From contig DBBX01000005.1 of assembly GCA_002292815.1 (NCBI GenBank), positions 1 to 64,000 of the forward strand: a stretch of DNA of 64,000 nucleotides, given 5' to 3'. The notes under the pieces are model-generated. The model had not been told where the DNA came from, did not search any database, and was given only the letters and a program-made list of their open reading frames with translations. This DNA comes from Thiotrichaceae bacterium UBA973 (lineage in GTDB: Bacteria > Pseudomonadota > Gammaproteobacteria > Eutrophobiales > Eutrophobiaceae). Of the stretch, positions 8,966 through 18,144 are shown in pieces. The position numbers and the translations under genes are program-made. Position 1 is the stretch's first letter. Each line of letters begins with the position of its first letter.

Positions 8966-9919
8966 ATGAGTGTAATAAAAGCAGCCATATCATTTCTAGT
9001 ATTAAGTTGGGCTTGTATTCTACAAGCCCAACCCTATGCCTACATCACAAATCAAGGTAGTAACTCTGTTTCTGTTATCGATACAGAAACAAATAAAGTC
9101 ATAAAAATAATCAAGGTGGGAAGAAAACCTGCAGGCGTTGCTATAAGTAACGATAGTAAACGTGCATACATCAGCAACCCCGAAAGCCATGACGTCTCTG
9201 TTATCGACACAGAATCTCTTTCTGTTATTAAAACAGTATCCGTAGGTGGTGGGCCATTAGCTATTGCCATTAGTCCTGATGATAAATCAGTATATGTTGC
9301 AGACTGGTATGAAGATAATGTTTACATTATTGATACAGATAGCTTAACTGTAAAATCAAAAATTAATGTTGGCGACTCCCCTTCAGGGATAGCAACAGAC
9401 CCCGATGGATCCTTTTTATATGTCGCTAACCGTGATGATAATACCGTCATGATTATTGATTTAATCGATAATACTATTGTTAACACAATAGAAGTAGGTA
9501 GAGCACCTTTTGGCATAACTCTCGATTCAGAAAGAAAAGAACTCTACAGTGCGAATGTACAGTCAGGTGATGTCAGTGTAATTGACTTACAACAACAAAA
9601 AACAATCAAACATATCAAAGTTGGTGACTTTCCTTACGCCGTAGAAGTAGATAAAAAACAAAACCGTCTATTTGTTACTAACCAACGGTCAAACTCGGTG
9701 TCAGTTATTGATCGAAATATCATGAAAAAAATTAACGAGATAGAAGTCGGTGAATACCCGGAAGGAATTGGTTTGCATCCCGACAACACTAGACTCTATG
9801 TTGCAAACTGGTTTGATAATATGATTTCCGTAATCGACATTAGCACTTTAAAAGTGATAGATGAAATAGCAACAGAGGATGGTTGTCGAGCCTATGGGCA
9901 ATTCATTTCCAAACATTAA
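8966..9919 (+). CDS. Exported seven-bladed YVTN/YncE-like beta-propeller
   Basis: 317 aa. A signal peptide (residues 1-21, ending LQA) precedes seven repeats of about 42 residues, each with an xYVxNxxxxxVSVID-type strand, such as YAYITNQGSNSVSVID and RLFVTNQRSNSVSVID. Seven copies close a complete propeller. Such proteins are periplasmic binding scaffolds; some accompany quinoprotein systems, but no dehydrogenase is visible nearby. The short C-terminal DGCRAYGQFI tail has a lone Cys. Probably co-transcribed with the SRPBCC gene. Confidence 0.9.
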   Translation: MSVIKAAISFLVLSWACILQAQPYAYITNQGSNSVSVIDTETNKVIKIIKVGRKPAGVAISNDSKRAYISNPESHDVSVIDTESLSVIKTVSVGGGPLAIAISPDDKSVYVADWYEDNVYIIDTDSLTVKSKINVGDSPSGIATDPDGSFLYVANRDDNTVMIIDLIDNTIVNTIEVGRAPFGITLDSERKELYSANVQSGDVSVIDLQQQKTIKHIKVGDFPYAVEVDKKQNRLFVTNQRSNSVSVIDRNIMKKINEIEVGEYPEGIGLHPDNTRLYVANWFDNMISVIDISTLKVIDEIATEDGCRAYGQFISKH

Positions 9920-9975
9920 TAATTACTTGCTAAGATACAATGAGTTCCTAACTGAATTATATCTGGAGAAAAATA

Positions 9976-10638
9976 ATGGCATTAGAAGTTTATTGGGGTA
10001 GCGGTAGTCCCTACGCTTGGCGGGTATTGTTAGCCCTTGAAGTCAAACAGATTCCTTATGACAGTAAACGTCTGAGTTTCACTGATGAAGATCTGAAATC
10101 AGATGAATATTTAGCTATTAGTCCGCGCGGGAAAGTCCCTGCAATTCGAGATGGCGCCGTGACAGTGCATGAATCGATTGCAATATTACGTTACCTGGAA
10201 GATTTAAAATCAGAACCTGTATTATTCGGCAACGACCCTGCTGAACGCAGTAGAATCTGGTGCTCAATTATGGAAATCATGAATTATATCGAGCCCAATA
10301 TTTTAGATTATGCCAGAACTATATTTTATGGTGAATTATCTGAGAAAAAACAAATTGCTATAACAGCAAGGGAAGCTATTGAAAACGAATTATCTCATCT
10401 GAATACAAGTTTAAAAAGCAAAGAATATCTGGCTTCAGAAAAACTATCGGCTGCCGATATTGTTCTTTACCCAGTTATACCTTTCTTATCCAGAGCAGCC
10501 GATAAAGAAAATACTGAAGAAGTAAGCGGAAATTTGAGATCGATTGATAAACATTATCCAGCTATCGGGGCTTGGTGTAAAAGAATCGAATCTATTCCAG
10601 GTTACGAAAAAACATACCCACCTCATTGGAAAGAATGA
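9976..10638 (+). CDS. Glutathione S-transferase family protein
   Basis: 220 aa with an N-terminal thioredoxin-like GST domain (VYWGSGSPYAWRVLLALE, then RGKVPAIRDG with the cis-Pro and HESIAILRYLE for the gamma-glutamyl site) and an all-helical C-terminal domain. The SPYAWR segment carries the Ser/Tyr expected to activate glutathione. GGAG precedes the ATG. It lies 37 bp upstream of a haloacid dehalogenase-like gene, suggesting joint handling of an electrophilic or halogenated compound (inference). It is one of three GSTs in this window. Confidence 0.9.
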   Translation: MALEVYWGSGSPYAWRVLLALEVKQIPYDSKRLSFTDEDLKSDEYLAISPRGKVPAIRDGAVTVHESIAILRYLEDLKSEPVLFGNDPAERSRIWCSIMEIMNYIEPNILDYARTIFYGELSEKKQIAITAREAIENELSHLNTSLKSKEYLASEKLSAADIVLYPVIPFLSRAADKENTEEVSGNLRSIDKHYPAIGAWCKRIESIPGYEKTYPPHWKE

Positions 10639-10675
10639 TTCTACTGCTAGGGATACTTTAATAAAGGAGAATTTG

Positions 10676-11386
10676 ATGAAAATCACACTTGCCTTTGATG
10701 TCTACGGTACATTGCTTAACACACATGGTGTGGTGACAGCCTTAGAAGAACTAATCGGAAATCAGGCACAAGCCTTTTCACAAACCTGGCGTGATAAACA
10801 ATTAGAATACTCATTTCGCAGGGGACTAATGAAAAGCTATGATGTTTTTCCTGTCTGTATTAGCGATGCTCTTGATTATTCATGCTTATTTTATAAAACA
10901 TCTTTCACTACGGATGAAAAAAATCAGCTTTTACATATCTATCAAACATTACCTGCGTTTGATGATGCCATTAGTTCTCTCCAAGAGCTTAAGAAAACCG
11001 ACAATCATTTATATGCATTTTCAAATGGCCCAGTAGCTACAATAGAAAAATTACTGTCTAATGCCAATATTAGAAAATACTTTATCGATATTATCAGCGT
11101 CGACAGTATTAAAACATTTAAACCATCGCCTGATGTATATGAACATTTTGTCAGCACCTCTAACGCAGAAAAAGAAAATACATGGCTAATATCAAGCAAC
11201 CCATTTGATGTTATTGGGGCAATCTCTGCAGAGATGAAAGCTGTTTGGGTTCAGCGTAGTAAAGAGATGGTTTTTGATCCATGGGGTATAGAGCCTACCC
11301 TTACAATTAATAGTCTTTTACAACTCAAAGAAAAAATTTCTGCATATTACAATGAAAAGTTATCAATAACCTCAAAACCGAATTGA
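10676..11386 (+). CDS. Haloacid dehalogenase type II-like HAD hydrolase
   Basis: The start at 10676 has a strong AAAGGAGA and gives MKITLAFDVYGTLL; an upstream reading would extend back into the GST gene. 236 aa. Motif I is FDVYGT with nucleophile Asp8, motif II FSNGP, motif III FKPSPDVYEHF, and motif IV is the SSNPFDVIGA pattern typical of L-2-haloacid dehalogenases rather than phosphatases. These cytosolic enzymes convert L-2-haloacids to D-2-hydroxyacids, though many homologues have other substrates. Confidence 0.88.
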   Translation: MKITLAFDVYGTLLNTHGVVTALEELIGNQAQAFSQTWRDKQLEYSFRRGLMKSYDVFPVCISDALDYSCLFYKTSFTTDEKNQLLHIYQTLPAFDDAISSLQELKKTDNHLYAFSNGPVATIEKLLSNANIRKYFIDIISVDSIKTFKPSPDVYEHFVSTSNAEKENTWLISSNPFDVIGAISAEMKAVWVQRSKEMVFDPWGIEPTLTINSLLQLKEKISAYYNEKLSITSKPN

Positions 11387-11397
11387 TTTAATCAAAC

Positions 11398-12390
11398 TTA
11401 ACCTTGTTCTAATAGGTTTCTCAAATCAATCACAGCTGAGTTAGCTCGTGATATATAAGATGCCATTACCAATGAGTGATTAGCAAGAAGACCAAAACCG
11501 GTTCCATTCATAATTATCGGACTCCAGACTGCATCCTGAGTCCCTTCCAATTCACGAATGATCTGCCGAAGACTGACTAATGAATTTTTCTTTTGTAATA
11601 CATCATGTAAATCATATTCAATAGCATGCATGAAATGGATTAAAGCCCAACATGCTCCACGTGCTTCATAAAAAACATCATCGATCTCTAACCAGGGTGT
11701 TTTGACTTCCATTAGATCCGGTTTAACTGTTGAATTTGTAGCTTCAGAATCACCTTCAAGATCGGTGTTAACCCGTGCTTGGCCGACACTTGCGCTTAAT
11801 CGTTGCGATAAGCTACCCAGACGTTTTTCAATGATTGCGAGCCAGTCGCGCAGGTTATCTGCACGCGCAAAAAACTGGGCATCTTGTTCGTTGGGATCAG
11901 ATAAGCGCCTTAGATAATTTTCAAGTGCATCAATGCCCTTTTGATATTCGCGTTCTGTTGCCGGCAATATCCAAGACTCTGAATCAAAATGAAACTGTGG
12001 ATCAACCGTCATCAGATCATTATCTTCTACCGATTGTGTCTGGGAACGGCTAAAGTCATTACGCATTGATCTTGCCAAGTCACGTATCTGCGTTAAGACA
12101 CCAAATTCCCAAGCAGGAATATTATCCATAAAGACACTGGGCGGCATGATATCATTACTTAGGTAACCACCGCGTTTATGTAACAACGTTTCAGCAACTT
12201 CGATCATCGTTGCCGTCGTCACAAAACCAGTCACATATTCTGTGCTGCCCTGATTTCGATATTGGCTTTGCTGCTGTACATCAAATACATCAGACTCAGT
12301 ATCCCAATAAAACATTAAGAACAGCATACACAAGATGATCACACCGAGAATGCCTAGTATTGGTTTACTCTTTTCTTTTAATGTATTCAT
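11398..12390 (-). CDS. DUF2333 family membrane-anchored protein
   Basis: 330 aa with one N-terminal helix (residues 10-28, PILGILGVIILCMLFLMFYW), then a soluble region with ATMIEVAETLLHKRGGYLSNDIMPP and IPAWEFGVLTQIRDLARSMR, which I recognise as DUF2333. The remainder is largely helical, ending in a conserved SYISRANSAVIDLRNLLEQG. Function is unknown; topology suggests a periplasmic domain tethered to the inner membrane. It converges on the HAD gene with an 11-bp gap. Confidence 0.85.
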   Translation of the reverse strand: MNTLKEKSKPILGILGVIILCMLFLMFYWDTESDVFDVQQQSQYRNQGSTEYVTGFVTTATMIEVAETLLHKRGGYLSNDIMPPSVFMDNIPAWEFGVLTQIRDLARSMRNDFSRSQTQSVEDNDLMTVDPQFHFDSESWILPATEREYQKGIDALENYLRRLSDPNEQDAQFFARADNLRDWLAIIEKRLGSLSQRLSASVGQARVNTDLEGDSEATNSTVKPDLMEVKTPWLEIDDVFYEARGACWALIHFMHAIEYDLHDVLQKKNSLVSLRQIIRELEGTQDAVWSPIIMNGTGFGLLANHSLVMASYISRANSAVIDLRNLLEQG

Positions 12391-12821
12391 GCGGTTTATT
12401 AGCTAATTTCTTAGTAAATTGGGTTAAACTTTTAATATTCAAGTCGGCATATAAAATTAACGACGACAATAGTTGTATTGCTTTGTCGTGCAGCAAATAG
12501 TCTACAATAAAAACTCTGTCGATTACTTTTCAAACCTGTGACGTATCGTAAGCTAATACTATTCATATGGATGCTATTGAGTTCACCATTAACTGCCTAT
12601 GACATTACCGCCATGATTGCCTTTGAGTCCTGCGCGATTAACAAACCGCATATGAACAGCTGAACTATTTAACTATCAATGATGTTCCTAAAGCAGGATA
12701 CAATCTCGTTCTCAATTAGCCTCAAGCTAAATCGACCCCCTGCGTTTACCTCTGGCAGAAAATGTCGTTTCGAACGAAATTATTACCTTAAACGTGAAGA
12801 TAACAAAATACCTCTAAACTG
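12391..12821. other. Intergenic region without a recognisable gene
   Basis: A 430-bp stretch between DUF2333 and the TetR operator. It holds only very short open frames and no tRNA, transposase or clear terminator. The TetR promoter must lie at its right end, but I cannot assign hexamers with confidence. Confidence 0.5.
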
Positions 12822-12853
12822 AATAGTGAATATTTAATTGAATATTCACTATT
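12822..12853. promoter_or_regulatory. Perfect 13-bp inverted repeat, probable TetR-type operator
   Basis: AATAGTGAATATT (12822-12834) and its exact reverse complement AATATTCACTATT (12841-12853) are separated by 6 bases. The repeat ends 21 bases before the TetR-family start codon, where autorepression would act. No other annotated feature explains it. Confidence 0.75.
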
Positions 12854-12874
12854 TATGCTTTATTCTTTCGCTTA

Positions 12875-13480
12875 ATGAAAAACACTGCCCTGCAATTAGA
12901 TAAAATTAATCCTGCCGATATCATCCTTGAGGCCGCCGTAAACCGCTTTAGCGAATATGGCTACAATAAAACGACGATGGCCGAAATAGCTAAAGACGCA
13001 GGCATGTCAGCAGCGAATATTTATCGATATTACAAAAACAAAGAAGAAATCGCTGCGGCATGCGCTAAGAGATGTATGTCTGATCGGCTTGATAGCCTTA
13101 AATCTGTTATTCGCGGCACCGGTCTGACTGCCGCAGAAAAACTGGAAAAATACGTATTAACAACACTTCAGGACTCTCAGGAGATGTTTCGAGAGAACAA
13201 AAAAATAGATGAAGTAATAATGGCTACAACAAAAAATAGAGCTGACTTAGTTCATGACAAGATAAACAACGAAAATGCACTCTTAACGGAAATAATCGCA
13301 TACGGAAACCAGACCGGTGAGTTTGACGTCGATGACGTCATAGAGTCAGCTGCTACCATCCACTCAATGTTAGTACTATTTGATGTGCCGATGTTTATGT
13401 ATCTTTTCACTAAAGAAGAATTCGAGAAGAAAGCCCATGCTGTCATAAAATTACTGGTGTCAGCGCTAAGTAGAAAGTAG
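12875..13480 (+). CDS. TetR/AcrR-family transcriptional regulator
   Basis: 201 aa. Residues 14-60 form the TetR N-terminal DNA-binding domain: ILEAAVNRFSEYGYNKTTMA, then the recognition helix in DAGMSAANIYRYYKNKEEI. The helical C-terminal domain would bind an inducer. A perfect inverted repeat lies immediately upstream and a second, smaller palindrome lies between this gene and the MMPL exporter gene 71 bp downstream. Local repression of the exporter operon is therefore the likely role. Confidence 0.92.
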   Translation: MKNTALQLDKINPADIILEAAVNRFSEYGYNKTTMAEIAKDAGMSAANIYRYYKNKEEIAAACAKRCMSDRLDSLKSVIRGTGLTAAEKLEKYVLTTLQDSQEMFRENKKIDEVIMATTKNRADLVHDKINNENALLTEIIAYGNQTGEFDVDDVIESAATIHSMLVLFDVPMFMYLFTKEEFEKKAHAVIKLLVSALSRK

Positions 13481-13510
13481 TAAAAATTCCATCTATTTAC
13501 TAAATAATTT

Positions 13511-13523
13511 ATGAATTATTCAT
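13511..13523. promoter_or_regulatory. Possible second TetR site before the exporter operon
   Basis: ATGAAT-T-ATTCAT is a 6-bp palindrome sharing the TGAAT/ATTCA half-site with the operator at 12822-12853. A further ATTCAT follows at 13525-13530, so the site could be composite. Confidence 0.4.
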
Positions 13524-13551
13524 TATTCATTAATGGTGAGCGAGGTTAAAA

Positions 13552-15891
13552 ATGAACTGGATTGAAACATCATACCCTAAATGGGTTTTGCAACACCGAT
13601 GGTATATCATTTTTTTCAGCCTGGTATTTGTCATGTTGGCAGCTAGCGGCGGCCGCTTGCTTAACTTCACGACCAGCTACCGTGTTTTCTTCAGTGAAGA
13701 CAATCCTCAGCTATTAGCATTTGAAGCGCTCGAAAACACTTATGTCAGAAATGACAATGTCTTAATCGTATTCGAACCCAATGATGGTAATGCGCTTAGC
13801 AGAGAGGTGCTTAGCCTTGTCGAAGAAACAACAGAAAAGGCCTGGCAAATACCCTACTCCAATCGCGTTGACTCAATTACCAATTTTCAACACACAGAAG
13901 CAGAAGAAGATGACTTGATAGTCCGCGATTTAGTCATAAATCCACAGGATTTGTCAGATCAAGAACTAAACAAGGTTAGAGAAATCGCTATAGCCGAACC
14001 TCTGCTAGTCCACAGACTCATTTCTGATAGCGGCCATGTCACCGCCATCAATGTTACTGTGCAGTTGCCCCGCATTAACGAAATGGTCGAAACACCCGAA
14101 GTCGTCACCTATGTCAGAAATCTAGCCGATGAGATACGTGAAGCTCACCCCAATGTAAATGTTTATCTCACCGGTATGATGATGATGAACAATGCATTTT
14201 CTGAGTCTTCAAAAAATGACATGGGGTCAATAGTACCGATTAGTTTTGGTGTTATGTTGTTATTACTTGCATTACTGGTTGGTGGGTTTACTGGCACATT
14301 TGCGACACTGTTAGTGATCATGTTCTCAATCCTATCAGCAATGGGGCTTGGCGCGTATTTTGGAATGCCGCTGTCTCCTCCTTCTGCAAGTGCACCAACA
14401 ATCATCCTTACCGTCGCAATTGCAAACTGCGTCCATATTCTCGTTACCTTTATCCATAGTATGAAACAAGGCATATTGAAAAATGATGCCTTGCTTGAAA
14501 GCCTGCGTTTAAACCTTCAGCCGGTCTTCCTTGCCAGTGTGACCACTGCCTTAGGTTTCATTACCATGAACTTTTCAGACGTGCCTCCGTTCAGGCATTT
14601 GGGTAACTTTGTTGCGCTAGGTGTATTAGTTTCATTTGTCTTATCCGTCTCTTTACTGCCTGCTTTAATCTCGCTCCTTCCGGTCAAAATTAAAGAAGAA
14701 AAAGAAGACGATAACAGAGTCATGGCAAAATTTGCTGAATTTGTAATCGCAAAGAAAAACCTTCTTTTTTGGGGAATGACGGGCATCATATTATTATTAG
14801 TCGCAGCATTACCTCGTAATGAATTAAATGATGTCTTTGTTCATTACTTCGACGAGTCTGTTTCATTTAGAACCGATTCAGACTTCACGACCGAAAACCT
14901 TACGGGTCTCTATAATATTGAATATTCACTTACTGCATCTGAAGCAGGCGGTATCAGTGAACCTGAGTTCCTGAATGAGATCGAGGCATTCGCTAATTGG
15001 TATCGTGAACAACCAGAAACGTTACACGTGAATATCTATACAGATATTGCAAAGCGACTTAATAGAAACATGCATGCAGATGATGATTCGTTTTATAAAA
15101 TCCCTGATGAGCGAAATCTAGCCGCGCAATATTTATTGCTTTATGAGATGTCACTCCCGTACGGTCTGGATCTAAACAACCAAATCAATGTCGACAAATC
15201 GGCTACACGCATGACCGCAACGCTTAAAACAATTTCATCAAACAACTTGATTGGAATCGAAGAAAGGGCACAAAGATGGTTGTCTGAAAATACATCACAC
15301 ATTGCAAAAGCAGATGGAAGCGGCACATCGATCATGTTTGCTAATATAGGCAAACGAAATATCGTCAGCATGCTATTCGGGACAACTGTTGCATTAATTT
15401 TAATCTCAATGGTTTTAATATTTGCACTACGTTCTTTTAAAATTGGTCTGGTCAGCCTCGTTCCCAACCTTGTGCCTGCGGCAATGGGATTTGGTCTTTG
15501 GGGATTAACTGTTGGTGAAATAGGCTTGTCCCTTTCTGTCGTTACCAGCATGAGTCTCGGTATTGTTGTTGATGATACTGTCCATTTCCTCAGCAAGTAT
15601 TTACGTGCCCGACGTGAGAAAGGATTGAACTCTGAAGACGCCGTACGTTACGCATTTAAAACTGTAGGACGTGCATTACTTATTACATCTATCATTTTGG
15701 TTACAGGGTTTCTAATCCTGTCCACATCCAGCTTTGAACTAAATTCAGGCATGGGATTATTAACAGCAGTTGTCATTGCCTTTGCATTGTTTGCTGACTT
15801 CTTATTCCTGCCAGCCATATTAATGAAAATTGAGGGTAAAACTGATGAAGAAAATATCGATACTAGCGATCCTGTTAACACCGCTACTTAG
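13552..15891 (+). CDS. MMPL/RND-superfamily exporter permease
   Basis: 779 aa in the duplicated half-RND layout: one N-terminal helix, a periplasmic loop (about residues 45-215), five helices, then the same again. Signature regions are PTIILTVAIANCVHILVTFI in the first half and MSLGIVVDDTVHFLSKYLRA in the second, which carries the charged residues expected for proton coupling. Size and topology match single-subunit lipid or hydrophobe exporters rather than 1000-residue AcrB types. Its 3' end overlaps the LolA-like gene by 47 bp, and an outer-membrane barrel gene follows, so the three likely form an envelope export route. Confidence 0.9.
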   Translation: MNWIETSYPKWVLQHRWYIIFFSLVFVMLAASGGRLLNFTTSYRVFFSEDNPQLLAFEALENTYVRNDNVLIVFEPNDGNALSREVLSLVEETTEKAWQIPYSNRVDSITNFQHTEAEEDDLIVRDLVINPQDLSDQELNKVREIAIAEPLLVHRLISDSGHVTAINVTVQLPRINEMVETPEVVTYVRNLADEIREAHPNVNVYLTGMMMMNNAFSESSKNDMGSIVPISFGVMLLLLALLVGGFTGTFATLLVIMFSILSAMGLGAYFGMPLSPPSASAPTIILTVAIANCVHILVTFIHSMKQGILKNDALLESLRLNLQPVFLASVTTALGFITMNFSDVPPFRHLGNFVALGVLVSFVLSVSLLPALISLLPVKIKEEKEDDNRVMAKFAEFVIAKKNLLFWGMTGIILLLVAALPRNELNDVFVHYFDESVSFRTDSDFTTENLTGLYNIEYSLTASEAGGISEPEFLNEIEAFANWYREQPETLHVNIYTDIAKRLNRNMHADDDSFYKIPDERNLAAQYLLLYEMSLPYGLDLNNQINVDKSATRMTATLKTISSNNLIGIEERAQRWLSENTSHIAKADGSGTSIMFANIGKRNIVSMLFGTTVALILISMVLIFALRSFKIGLVSLVPNLVPAAMGFGLWGLTVGEIGLSLSVVTSMSLGIVVDDTVHFLSKYLRARREKGLNSEDAVRYAFKTVGRALLITSIILVTGFLILSTSSFELNSGMGLLTAVVIAFALFADFLFLPAILMKIEGKTDEENIDTSDPVNTAT

Positions 15892-16627
15892 CCCTGCTTA
15901 TGCAGAGACCCCTGAAGAAAAGGGCTTGGCAATTGCAGTAGAAGCAGATACCCGTGACACCGGTTGGACTGATCAATTCGCTGACATGAGTATGCTGCTG
16001 AAAAATAAACAAGGCGATTCAAGCGAACGCGTCATGAACATCACGACACTTGAAGTACCAGCCGACGGTGATAAAAGTTTGATCACATTTGATAACCCAA
16101 AAGATATTAAGGGAACTGCTTTTTTAAGCCATACACATTCATTAACGCCTGATGACCAATGGTTGTATTTACCTGCTCTAAAACGCGTTAAAAGAATCTC
16201 TTCGTCTAATAAATCAGGCCCCTTTGTTGGCAGTGAATATGCCTATGAAGATCTTTCTTCACAAGAAGTGGAAAAATATAAGTATAAGTGGTTACGTGAC
16301 GAAACAATTGATGGTCGCGATTGCTTTGTAATCGAACGCTACCCGCAATATGAACATTCTGGCTATACCCGACAGATTGTCTGGTTGGATAAAGAAATGT
16401 ACCAACCACTTAAACTCGAATTTTTCGATAGAAAAAATTCACAGTTAAAAACATTACAATTTCTCAACTATAAACAATATCTTGATCAGTACTGGCGTCC
16501 TGGCGGTATGCAGATGATAAACCACCAAAACGGTAAGAGCACGATGCTTACTTGGACTAATTACAAATTTAAAAATGGTTTAAGTGATAGAGATTTTGAT
16601 AAAAACACACTCAAGCGCGCTAGATAG
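15845..16627 (+). CDS. Periplasmic LolA-like outer-membrane lipoprotein-sorting family protein
   Basis: ATG 15845 gives a clean signal peptide (MKKISILAILLTPLLSPAYA, then ETPEEKG), 260 aa in total. The mature protein matches the LolA-like family found beside MMPL exporters: MLLKNKQGDSSERVM, DDQWLYLPALKRVKRI, GPFVGSEYAYEDL, and QIVWLDKEMYQPLKLEFFD. The fold is a half-barrel able to carry acyl chains. It overlaps the permease gene and is followed by an outer-membrane barrel gene, consistent with a periplasmic shuttle between the two (inference). Confidence 0.87.
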   Translation: MKKISILAILLTPLLSPAYAETPEEKGLAIAVEADTRDTGWTDQFADMSMLLKNKQGDSSERVMNITTLEVPADGDKSLITFDNPKDIKGTAFLSHTHSLTPDDQWLYLPALKRVKRISSSNKSGPFVGSEYAYEDLSSQEVEKYKYKWLRDETIDGRDCFVIERYPQYEHSGYTRQIVWLDKEMYQPLKLEFFDRKNSQLKTLQFLNYKQYLDQYWRPGGMQMINHQNGKSTMLTWTNYKFKNGLSDRDFDKNTLKRAR

Positions 16628-16666
16628 AAATAGTTGCAAATAGGGAGAAGGATATACGGAAATAGA

Positions 16667-17863
16667 ATGAGAACATTTAAACAATATTTATTTCTATTTT
16701 TAATTACATCAGTAAGCACGCTATCATCTGCGGGTGAATGGAGTGGTTTTGCCGGGCTAGAATTCAGAGGCTTTAACCAAACAGCACAAGATACACGACA
16801 AGACCACGACACTAATTTCTCATTCGTATTTGAACCCGAGTATTTCCATGAATGGGATGATGGAGATCAAAGTATCGCCTTTGTCCCTTATGTTCGTGTT
16901 GATGAAAATGATAATGAACGAACACATTTCGATATTCGTGAATTAGCCTATTTAAAAGTTGAGGAAAATTGGGAGTTACGTCTTGGCATACGAAAAGTGT
17001 TTTGGGGCGTTACCGAGTTTCAACATCTAGTTGATATCATCAATCAAACAGACTTGGTTGAAAACCTTGATTTTGAAGATAAGTTAGGCCAACCCATGGT
17101 TAACTTAGCTCTAATTAATGATTGGGGCACAGTCGACCTGTTTGTCATGCCCTACTTCCGTGAAAGATATTTTCCAGGAACAAGCGGTAGATTAAGAAGT
17201 ATTCCCGAAACTCGACAAGATCAATCGCAATTTGAATCTGCAGCCAAGGAAAAACATATCGATTTTGCCGCCAGGTATTCGCATTACTTCGGCGATTGGG
17301 ATATTGGTCTTGCACATTTTTATGGCACCAGTCGTGACCCACGTTTGTTATTCAGTACCGATAGCAACGGCAATCCGTTCCTTATTCCTTTCTATGACAT
17401 CATTAATCAAACCTCGGTAGATATTCAGGCAACCAAAGGCAATATGTTATGGAAATTTGAGGGATTACATCGTAGCGGTCAGGAAACAACCTACAATGCA
17501 CTTGCCGCCGGATTTGAATATACTTTTATTGGTATTATGGACACCGCGCTCGATTTGGGTGTGCTCAGCGAGTATTTCTATGATGACCGAGATGAATTAT
17601 CCACTCAAATTTTTGAAGATGATATCGCTATCGGTGCACGTCTTGCTTTCAACGATGTGCAATCCAGTGAAGCGCTTATAGGTCTCGTCTGGGACAGAGA
17701 TAGCGGCGGCAAATTTTTTAATATCGAAGCCAGCAGACGACTGGGTGATAGCTGGCTACTTGAGCTACAAGGCCGGTTTTTCTTCAGTCAAAAACGCAGT
17801 GATTTGGCGTTTACCGTCAACCGGGATGATTACACGGAATTATTCCTTACCTATAATTTCTAA
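16667..17863 (+). CDS. Outer-membrane beta-barrel protein of the exporter operon
   Basis: 398 aa from ATG 16667, with a signal peptide ending LSSA before GEWSGFAGLEF. The rest alternates amphipathic strands and loops, and the final residues RDDYTELFLTYNF end in Phe, the BAM insertion signal. The chain suits a barrel of about 16-18 strands. I cannot assign a substrate. It is the last gene of the TetR-controlled unit (permease, LolA-like carrier, barrel). A short TTATC/GATAA hairpin follows but has no T-tract. Confidence 0.85.
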   Translation: MRTFKQYLFLFLITSVSTLSSAGEWSGFAGLEFRGFNQTAQDTRQDHDTNFSFVFEPEYFHEWDDGDQSIAFVPYVRVDENDNERTHFDIRELAYLKVEENWELRLGIRKVFWGVTEFQHLVDIINQTDLVENLDFEDKLGQPMVNLALINDWGTVDLFVMPYFRERYFPGTSGRLRSIPETRQDQSQFESAAKEKHIDFAARYSHYFGDWDIGLAHFYGTSRDPRLLFSTDSNGNPFLIPFYDIINQTSVDIQATKGNMLWKFEGLHRSGQETTYNALAAGFEYTFIGIMDTALDLGVLSEYFYDDRDELSTQIFEDDIAIGARLAFNDVQSSEALIGLVWDRDSGGKFFNIEASRRLGDSWLLELQGRFFFSQKRSDLAFTVNRDDYTELFLTYNF

Positions 17864-18085
17864 TTATCTTAGATAAAACAAAAACTTAAAGAAGAAGCGC
17901 TCCTGGGTAGATAAATTATTTACTATTTCCGCTTGAAAGTTCTCTAAAGGTTCTCTTATAATGAGCCGTCCCAGAAAATAAGACTTTGTTTTCAAGACAC
18001 GACTCCCCAGTCACTTCTAGTACAGGACGTACTGGTACCTGCTCAAGGCAGATTAGCTAAGAAAATCACACATTCGACGCTTTCG

Positions 18086-18117
18086 TTGAACAAGCCTAAA
18101 GGATGAGGCTTGCTCAA
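18086..18117. repeat. 11-bp inverted repeat upstream of the Y-family polymerase
   Basis: TTGAACAAGCC (18086-18096) and GGCTTGCTCAA (18107-18117) pair except for one position, with a 10-base loop. It sits 28 bases before the polymerase start. It could be an mRNA leader hairpin that affects translation; it lacks a T-tract and is not a LexA box. Confidence 0.45.
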
Positions 18118-18144
18118 CAACCTACCTCTGTGCGGTGAATAATA

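Noticed and set aside
12391..12821. Small coding frames in the DUF2333-tetR gap
   Set aside because: All are shorter than about 22 codons, without ribosome-binding sites or recognisable sequence.
17941..18144. LexA/SOS box upstream of the Y-family polymerase
   Set aside because: No CTG-N10-CAG arrangement resembling a LexA site could be found in the leader.
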